Made by a program: the position numbers and the translations under genes. From NCBI RefSeq assembly GCF_001522545.3, contig NC_031773.1:27167685-27231684 (forward strand): a stretch of DNA of 64,000 nucleotides, given 5' to 3'. Source of the stretch: Parus major (lineage: Eukaryota; Chordata; Aves; Passeriformes; Paridae). The notes below the pieces were generated by a model that saw only the letters and a program-made list of their open reading frames with translations, ran no database searches and was not told where the DNA came from. Shown piece after piece: positions 56,305-64,000 of this stretch (position 1 is the stretch's first letter; each line of letters opens with the position of its first letter).

Positions 56305-59300
56305 AGATGATGAGAGAAAGGTACTTCCCCATTTGAACTGCAAGTGTCCTGCCTTGTATTGACTTAAAGTTTATGATGCATGATACCGTCTTGTTACCCA
56401 GATCCTAATTTGCAGAAATAAATTCTCCTTTTAAAAGGTAGTTAAATAGGTAATAGGGATAGTCACGGCCATGGATTTTGTGAAAAAGCATTAAATACAA
56501 TTTTTGCTTGGAATGAAAAGTCATATAGTGTGCAGAGTGTTAATATTTGCCAGCCATTTGCTATTGACAGAACAATTTATCTTGATAAAGGACAGTGAAA
56601 AATTCCAATCTATTCACTGGCATCACATTATCAGCAGTAATATATGACTGCATCTAAATATAAGGTTCAGATCTGATACAGCTGAAGAGTTTCTGGTAAT
56701 TTTCCTGTAAATATATTGTGTACTGGACAATGGAAAAATGTCATTTTTGCCATGTAATTGGATGACCTATTTTTATGTGAGATTTAAAGTTTTACTGTGT
56801 TTAATGGAATAGACCATAATATTTCCTTTTTGGGTAACCTGTTTCTTTTTATAAGACTTTAGCAATATAATGGATATTACTAGATTTGACAGAGCAGAAC
56901 TAGCAGACAAAGAAAGATAGAAGCTTAAGTATTAGTCTGGTGAAAGGAAGATTCTGTGACCACACAAAATTGTCACAGGGGGAAAAAATCTATCTGAAAA
57001 TATTATCATGAAATTGTCTGCTGTCAGTAGTTAGCTTAATATGGATAGTGTATCTTTTTTTTTTTTGCCAGGACAGGAATGCTTATGGGTAATTTTTAGG
57101 CATGTGCTTCTTAACTTTCTTAGCAAAAATATGTGATTCTTAATTTTAAATTGCATTAAGAACCTGTCTTATTTATTTCAAAATCTATTAGAAAAAAAAA
57201 AAGTGGCAAGTAGCTTTGGAGGAAGAATTTCAGAAGTGTTTGGCAAATTTTTTTATCCTTGTTTCTGAATTGGACAGCAACCATTGTGTAGAGACCAGAA
57301 GTGTAAATGAAACCAGCGTCAGTGCTCTGTATAATCTGTGGGTTTTTTCAGTTCCCAGTCACTTGTTTGGTGCTGAAAAGAGAAATGACAAATGGCGTTT
57401 TACTCTTTTCCTTTGAATCTTCTCTGAACAATTACCAAGTCCATTTTAGATGGAAATAACAGAAGATTGATTCATTTGATACTAAACAGAGATCAGCCAC
57501 AAAAATAAGATTGTTGTTTAAATCAGGGCAAAGTTTACAAAAAAAAAAAGAATGAGGTAAAGACACAGGCATTTTGATCATGATTGCTCTATTACCTGTA
57601 AAAATGTGGTGGCTTTTACTTTATACTTAAAACTCTGAGGGGAAAACTATTATCTATTTCTATTTTCACGTTAATGTTTTCTTCTGAGTGTATCTGAAAA
57701 TCCCTATGTGTGGTATTCTGAGTGAGAAAGAGAGCCTCTCTGCTTATCTCCTGGAAGGACAGATACTCACTTGTGAAGATTTCCACAAGAGGCATTCACA
57801 CTGAGACTTAAAAAAATGATTAGGCATGTGCTGGGCAAAGAAATAAAGTTTCTAATAATTGAAGCAGTGAAAAACTTCAGTAGAAAGTGAAAACTTCACT
57901 AGGAAGGCCAAATCTGAATAATTCATTTCCATTTTAAGGAATAAGATGTGTTCAGAAGTTTCTATTAAGTTTTCATTTGTGGACTTCTCTGCAAGGCTAA
58001 AGATACTGTATGCTTTTAGCAGACTAGGGGCAGCTAGCCCTACCATGGTTCCTGGGAGAGTGGGAAAATGTAATTCTTTTCTCTTTTCTCTTTTTCTTCA
58101 ATCCAACAACTTTCTTCTAATATTTTACTTTCCAACTACTTGACTGCCCTGAGAGGAGAAACAGTCTGCTGTTATGCCCCAAACCATTTGTCCTTCCCCA
58201 GTTACTGTGTCTGCTGAGCATCGTTTTATTGAGCAAGGCTAATATCCCCAAATTGGAGCAATCCTTCTGTCATTCCCTTGTCTTGTTAACTCCTCTCTGT
58301 TGTTCCTCTGAGAAGTTATGAAGAGGAGCAGAGGTGTCACACTCGCCTGACTATAGATCTGATGGTGAATAGAGGCTCACATTGGAGAGGTTGTCTATCC
58401 AGCCATGAGAGAAGGGCTTGCTTCTGTCCCTGGGGGCATCTTTTCCTCAGCAACTGATGTCCTGGCTCTCAGCAGGAAGAGCTGAGTGTTCTCTGGCAAA
58501 CAGGGGGTTGGAGTACACAGGGGGTTTAGGGGCCTTTGCTATATACCCTCCTGCTTCTCCATTTGTTAAATCTGTATGTGAGTTCAGTGTCATTGTCAGG
58601 ACATGCAAGGAAAGCAATAAAGGCTGCTCCATGTTAGCAGTCCCATGTGGTGTTAAGAGCAGAGAGGGAAGATCTCAATAATTCCTCCAGCTGCTTGGGT
58701 TTTTTTTCATTTGGGATCATATAATTAGCTTTTTTTCTTTTTTTTTAGCTGTCTGACACAGGCAAGAAAAATGGACTCTATATCCCTCAAATGAATTTCT
58801 AGGTATGACAAAACAGAGGTAGTTCCTGTTTTCCTGGTAAAACTCTCAGCTGCCATCAAAAAAAGACTTTTATGTCTTTCAGAGAGTGAGTTCTGTAGGA
58901 AATTTTACCTGAGAAAATCATGAAGAGCAAACAAATGCTACAGCCAGTGCTAAAGAAAAAAGTTGAAGAATTCCCTCAGAATTTTTGACTGGGGAATGAT
59001 GGACACTGAAGCTATTAGACGGGTAAATGTGGAATATCCCAAGCTGTGCATTTATGTTCCTTTAAAGACTAAGTCCTAAATTAATACTGGTAGTCATGTG
59101 CTGAATTTTTCTCTTATATTCATAGTGTTTCTTTCTTCCCTTTCTTGGGTTTTTATTTATTTCATCCAACTTTGACTTGACTATGTCAATTTAATTGAAA
59201 GGTGAAAATATCACAAAAGGTGGAAGCAGATATGTCATCATCAGGTCCTTTTTCCTTCATCTTTCACTAAAAACTGTCCATTTATTTTTTTAACCTGTGA

Positions 59301-59980
59301 AACTGCAGTATTGCAGTGGAGTTTAGGCACAGTGATACAGGAACACTTCCCAGTAGTTCTTACGGACACAACACTGGAGTTGCAAGGTGAAGGACAAGAC
59401 TTCTCATTTTCAACACGTGAACTGACGACACACATATTCCACTTACTTTGTAGGTTATCTGCTGTGCATGTTCCATCTTATGCATGTTCCACCTGGTCTC
59501 TCAGCTTCCCCAGAACGCTGACATGTTAATGAGATGAAAACAGTTATGTGTGAAGAAGAATTATGCTGATGGTTGATGAACAAGCACACTCCAAGCTGTG
59601 GCAAAACGGTCACCTACTGCTGCTGATGCTTAGCATGTCACGTTTTACAGGAGCACAGCATGGGACAACTCTTGTTTCTGCCCCATAAAGGTGCTTCTTT
59701 GAAAGAAAGCCTGATCAGGGCAATAGGGTGTCTCCCAGGGCCAAGCTCACTCCTCTGGGCCATGGTGGAGGCTATGAGGCAAGCTCTCTGCTGTAGGGCT
59801 GGCACTGACTCACAGCCTTGCTGGAGAGCGCTCTGTCAGGACAGCATGTTTTCAAGGCATGTGTGTGTCACATGTGGTTTGCCTCTTGTGGAGCTTATGA
59901 GGCCAGCATCGCTTGATTTCAAGCATGTGGTTTTAAGGCTGTAATATAGCCTTGGTCAAAGGCAGTTCAGCAAGGATATC
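56305..59980. other. Unique AT-rich DNA, no gene recognised
   Basis: The part from 56460 to 56850 shares the motif-rich look of the block to its left (GCCAGCCATTTGC, GCCATGTAATTGGATGACC). A T-run lies at 57055-57066. The rest is featureless, with short frames only. Confidence 0.4.
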
Positions 59981-59984
59981 ATAC

Positions 59985-60400
59985 AGTCACATAATTATTT
60001 AGATTGGAAAAGACCTCTAAGATCATTGAGTTCAACCATTAACCCAGCACTACCAAGCCCACTACTACACCATTAAACCATGTCCCAAAGTGCCACATCC
60101 ACACACCTTTTAAATACCTCCAGGGGTTCTAAACTCAGCAGCCTGTTCCAGTGCTTGATCACCCTTTTAATGAAGAGTTTTTTTCCTGATATCCAGTCTA
60201 AACCTCCCCTGATACCTCACCAGCTTGAGGCCATTTCCTCTTGTCCTGTCACTTGCTACCTGGGAAGGCAGACTGACTCTCACCTTGCTACAACCTCATT
60301 TCAGGTAGTTGTAGAGAGTGGTAAGGTTTCCCCTCCTTTTCTTAAGGCTTGACAGCCCCAGCTCCCTCAGTGGCTCCTAAGAGGATTTGTGAGAGTCCAA
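59985..60400 (-). mobile_element. CR1 LINE 3' end
   Basis: The + strand reads as the reverse complement of a CR1 3' end, starting from a decayed octamer tail (CATACAGTCACATAATTATTT) and continuing with GGAAAAGACCTCTAAGATCA, GTTCAACCATTAACCCAGCA, ACCATGTCCCAAAGTGCCAC, CTTTTAAATACCTCCAGGG, CTAAACCTCCCCTGATACC, CAGGTAGTTGTAGAGAG and AGCTCCCTCAGTGGCTCC. About 410 bp, truncated on the right. A different subfamily from the 40.4 kb copy, judged by the first 100 bp. Confidence 0.92.
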
Positions 60401-60404
60401 GTAT

Positions 60405-62890
60405 GAGTGGAGGAGGCTTTACTTGGCTTGACCAGAGATCAGGCACTCGCTAGGGCACGTGGCTGCCTTTGCTGCTGAGGAGGAAAACAACCATACCAGC
60501 AGACTCTTTTGTGTCTGTTCTGTCTGCAGCCTGAAGAGCCTTTGTGACTTTGGGAGAAAGCAAGTTGCTTTCTGATATAGAAACAAGTAGAAATTGGGTT
60601 GCTTACAACACTGATTGGGATTGCTCTTCTCTTTCAGTGATCCATCTAATAATCTCAATAATAAAGGATGTTCATGATTTTTGGCTTTGGGGCAATATTC
60701 TATTCAAACCTACTTTACCTGCCTGGTAGGCTGGCTTAAACAAAATTACAAAACACGAGACACTGAACAAAAATAATCCCTGAAATTTTTAATTTCTTTA
60801 TGGTAATTAATAATATGTTGAAATTCGTTTCCATTTTTAGAAGTGGATTTCTTGTGCTGAGATAATTTTCAGCTACTATGTATTGGTTGGTGGAAAAATA
60901 GAAAAAGGAGAAATCATTTGGGATGATCAGCTATTGCAAAACTTCTGCCTGCCTTCATTTTTTTTTTAAGCTACCAAGCACTTAGGAAGGAATATAATCA
61001 GAGGGGGAAAAAAAGTATGTGAAAAACCTGTGAATGCTTGTGAACTTTACAATCTCATTTCAGATATTATGTAATGAGGTACTTGAGTACATGAGTAACA
61101 AAGTAGTAGAGATATTTGAATGGAGAATATAAGGTTTTAGTTCTAGCTAAATAAGAAACTACGTAAATGTCTTGATTGATTTAAATATGTGAAGATTGAG
61201 GAAAAAAATGAAAACTATATCTATATCTTGCCTTTCACCCCGGTGCCTTACAATCTTCCTTCCAGTCTATGTGGGTGGACTGATCACTCTCAAGCTACTG
61301 CACTGTAGTTGTTACAGGAGTTTTGGTTTTAGTATTTTAAGAGGACAAAGGAAGGTCATCTCCATCAAAAAATCAGAAGCAAGTTTTCAGTTTCTGAAAT
61401 TGAAAGATGCTGGTTTATTAGAAAAGAAATGAATGTTGTTATGATGTGAATGTGCACCAGTCAATCACTAACAGTGACAAACATGGGTTTTTGCACTCCT
61501 ATATACAAAACATGCCAAATTTGCTGCTTTCACTGACTTCATTTGCAGCACTCATTTTTAACATCAGTGTCAGAAGCATCTCACACACTTTTTTGCATTT
61601 GGCTTCTTCTCTCACCCACAATTTATTTTACCATAGCTGCTTTTATTCTCATTTACTCTGCATTTTGCCTGTAATTTTCATTTTGATGTTACCTTGCATG
61701 TATGCTTGTTTTTTCCCCACTTCATGGTATTTTGAACTTTCCCCAATGTAGTTCTGCCTGCTTTGACATTTAAAGGGAGTTTCATTCTTTTTCCCAATAC
61801 AAACAAAGATGTAACTTTAAAAAAAGTGGCTAAAACCATATTTATTATATTTCTTATTTTTCTTACTTTTCATGTCTTTTTGCCCTCATCCAGTTTTTTC
61901 ACTGCATGATGTTCAGACCAATTTCAACATATTCCAAGCCTTTATGCTGGCACATCCTCAAATCCTGTGATGAGGCTCCCTTAGATAAGCAAGTATGACA
62001 AAACAATAAAGCATTATGCTGTGTATAGAATTAGAGCAGGTGTTCATCAGCTGTGCCTTGACTGACAGGCTGCTGTATCTTTGAATAGAATGTCTGTCTC
62101 CACTTACAAATATTTGTTAATTTTTAATTAAATTCATTGCAAACATTCACAGGATGATACAGTTTCTATTTTTTTGTGTACATTCAGATATGTATCACCC
62201 CTTACTTCAGTACTTGGCAACTTGTTTTGTTTTGTTTTGTTGGCAACATCTTTAAAGAAAAAAAAGATGCTCATTTATGCACTTTTACAAAGAAAAATGA
62301 AACATTGCAGAAATGCTTCCTTTTGCATGTGATGAAATATTTTTCCAGTTAGGTAAAGCAGTGTTTTCATAAAAAGTCTGTCTAAATGTGGCAATTAACT
62401 TCATAATTTTTTTCACACAAAAAAAAAGTTTGGAGTTTTTTAAGCATCTCTAGATGAAATAAAGCTGGTTCAGTAGCCTGAACCTCAAAGTGGCCTTTGA
62501 AAAGAGGTCTCTGAAAGAGGTAATGCCAACAAGTAGCTGACTGTGCTGTTAATGGGGTTGGTTTGACTGCCTTTGGGGCTGAAGTGACCTTTTTGGAAAC
62601 TTTCAAGCAAATACATGAGTGTCTCATCTAACCCCAGCACTATGTTATAATTACCTTTACCCTTAGAACTTGCTGGAAACAAGAAATCTTTCACATCTTG
62701 CCTGAGCAAGAAAGATGGTTCAAGAACTAATATAGACATTGGAGGTTTAGTTCCTTCTGCAATCAAAGGGAGAAGAGAGGCTTGTAGTAGGGGCTGGACA
62801 AGAAGAAAAATTAATCTGTTGAGTGGTTAATTGGGACTTGTCTTTTAACAGAGCCCTTTATTTGAAAGAGCTGGGCATGGCAGATCATTA
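60405..62890. other. Unique AT-rich DNA, no gene recognised
   Basis: A (TTTTG)n-like tract of three units lies near 62224-62241. A minus-strand frame at 62382-62627 is not recognised. Nothing else stands out. Confidence 0.45.
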
Positions 62891-62893
62891 AAG

Positions 62894-62938
62894 TAGAAGG
62901 TATTGAATAATCAAGGTATCTAGAAGGTATTGAATAAT
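62894..62938 (+). repeat. 18-bp direct duplication
   Basis: TAGAAGGTATTGAATAAT occurs at 62894-62911 and again at 62921-62938, separated by 9 bp. Both copies are perfect, so this is a recent local duplication or conserved pair. Confidence 0.9.
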
Positions 62939-62989
62939 AAAGAATTAAGAAAGATTGAAGAAATCAAATAATTCAGCAGTTTGCACATC

Positions 62990-63200
62990 ATTTACAGAAC
63001 AGGGGCAGTAAATGTGGAATAAATGAGTGACATTAAAAGCCTTCTTCATGATCCAAAGTTAATTTGAATAATGTTCATTTACAGCTGACAAATTGTGTCT
63101 TTTTAGCTTTGGTAATCCAACCATTCATTAAACTGTAAAAGCAATGGCAATTAAGAATTACTGTCCAGCAGTGTTACTGTGGTTAGTTACAGCAGGAATA
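62990..63200. promoter_or_regulatory. Candidate conserved non-coding block
   Basis: About 200 bp of unique sequence with TCATGATCCAAAGTTAATTT, AATAATGTTCATTTACAGC, TTAGCTTTGGTAATCC and AATGGCAATTAAGAATTAC. AAAGTTAAT-like words suggest nuclear-receptor or HNF-type half-sites, and CAATTAA homeodomain sites. No frame. Inference. Confidence 0.25.
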
Positions 63201-63204
63201 GGTG

Positions 63205-64000
63205 TGAAATAACTTGCCTTACAATGTTAGAGAGAATGCAAATGTTTGCTCTTCTAGGGAGGAAGGCAGGAGAGGTGTGATGTTGCCATGTGGTCCTTGC
63301 CAACTGCAGCATATTTTTTCTTTTATTTTACCTACAGAGTCATTTTTCAGGGAAGTGAGAAAGGACCTTGGGGGCCAGGGGAGCAGTGTGTGTGCTCTGT
63401 CTTCTGCTTGCTGCTAACTGGAGCAAAGCAAAGCTGCCAGTGGTGCTGATATCCTTTCATCCCTCCAGTGACAAAGGGTGAGGGAAGCCAGGAGCCCTCT
63501 CTGGACATCCTGTCTAGGTCTTCATTCAGCCAGCACTAAACAGAGGTCAGAAACAAAGACTGAGTGATGTTTGCTTCCCTTCCTCATGCTCCTGACCCAA
63601 ATTATGTTGGCCTCTGACATGTGGAGGTGTGGTCTTGACCAGGCGTCCCACACTGCTTTTCTTACATGAGCAATGGTGTCACGTCTTGCCCACTGCCTCT
63701 TGCAGTCATGTCACTCTGCATTCCTTGCAAATTCCATCTCCCTTGTGAAAATGAGGTATTGGGAGCAGTCATGGAGTGAAACCTCCAGCATCCTGAGGAA
63801 CGGGGAGGTGAAGGGAAGGATCTGCAGACAGATGTCCCTTGTCCTGGCACACAAATGTGAGCCTTTTGAAGGAGTGGCTATGCAAAGATGCTGCTGGCCA
63901 AGTGGCAAGCATGCATTGTCAGAGATGGAAATACTGCTATGGGTCTTCTCAACAAAATACTTGGGCTGAGGACTGTGGTGCTTGACATAGCACTGAATCT
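63205..64000. other. Unique DNA with slightly raised G+C, no gene recognised
   Basis: Overlapping frames of 60-98 codons occur on both strands at 63660-63970 but none is recognised. The window ends inside this stretch, so a feature cut by the right edge cannot be excluded. Confidence 0.4.

Noticed and set aside
1..64000. tRNA, rRNA, CRISPR, operon or bacterial features
   Set aside because: None seen. The composition and repeats are those of a bird nuclear genome.

Overview
The window reads as vertebrate, almost certainly bird, nuclear DNA. It is AT-rich and non-operonic, has no open frame that looks like a complete protein gene, and carries avian CR1 LINE fragments at about 2.4, 40.4-41.1, 46.9 and 60.0 kb. 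It also holds two copies of an endogenous-retrovirus LTR that I recognise from memory as a passerine family. The likeliest source is a songbird macrochromosome, either a large intron or a gene desert. I recognise no gene by name.

Layout. 0-13.8 kb: unique AT-rich DNA, a CR1 remnant (2.4 kb), a (CA)n tract (6.5 kb), T/G tracts (8.9 and 10.0 kb) and blocks at 10.7-11.0 and 11.6-11.9 kb that look like conserved non-coding sequence. 13.8-14.3 kb: a structured non-repetitive block with nested inverted repeats. 16.5-17.3 and 19.4-20.1 kb: two segments, richer in G+C than their surroundings, that I cannot classify. 23.9-25.0 kb: a solo LTR on the minus strand with a 4-bp flanking duplication. 27-38 kb: unique DNA with several well-formed splice-site pairs, including three in a row at 30.5, 31.9 and 32.8 kb whose reading phases agree, and a conserved-looking block at 30.8-31.3 kb. 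39.3-41.7 kb: a LINE nest, with a CR1 inside what looks like an older L3-like LINE, followed by a 140-bp CpG-dense patch at 41.7 kb. 44.1-44.3 kb: a long T/G tract. 45.5-46.0 kb: a conserved-looking block. 49.1-49.5 kb: a truncated second LTR in the same orientation. 52-57 kb: further conserved-looking blocks. 60.0-60.4 kb: a CR1 3' end. 62.9-63.2 kb: a short duplication and a conserved-looking block.

No operon, CRISPR array, tRNA, rRNA or other recognisable system is visible. The most interesting items are the possible spliced transcript at 30.5-32.9 kb, the isolated CpG-dense patch at 41.7 kb, the nested LINEs, the inverted-repeat structure at 14.05-14.14 kb and the dispersed candidate regulatory blocks. 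Statements about conservation and exon identity are inference from reading alone. Introns contain many false exons with good splice signals, so the exon calls carry low confidence.
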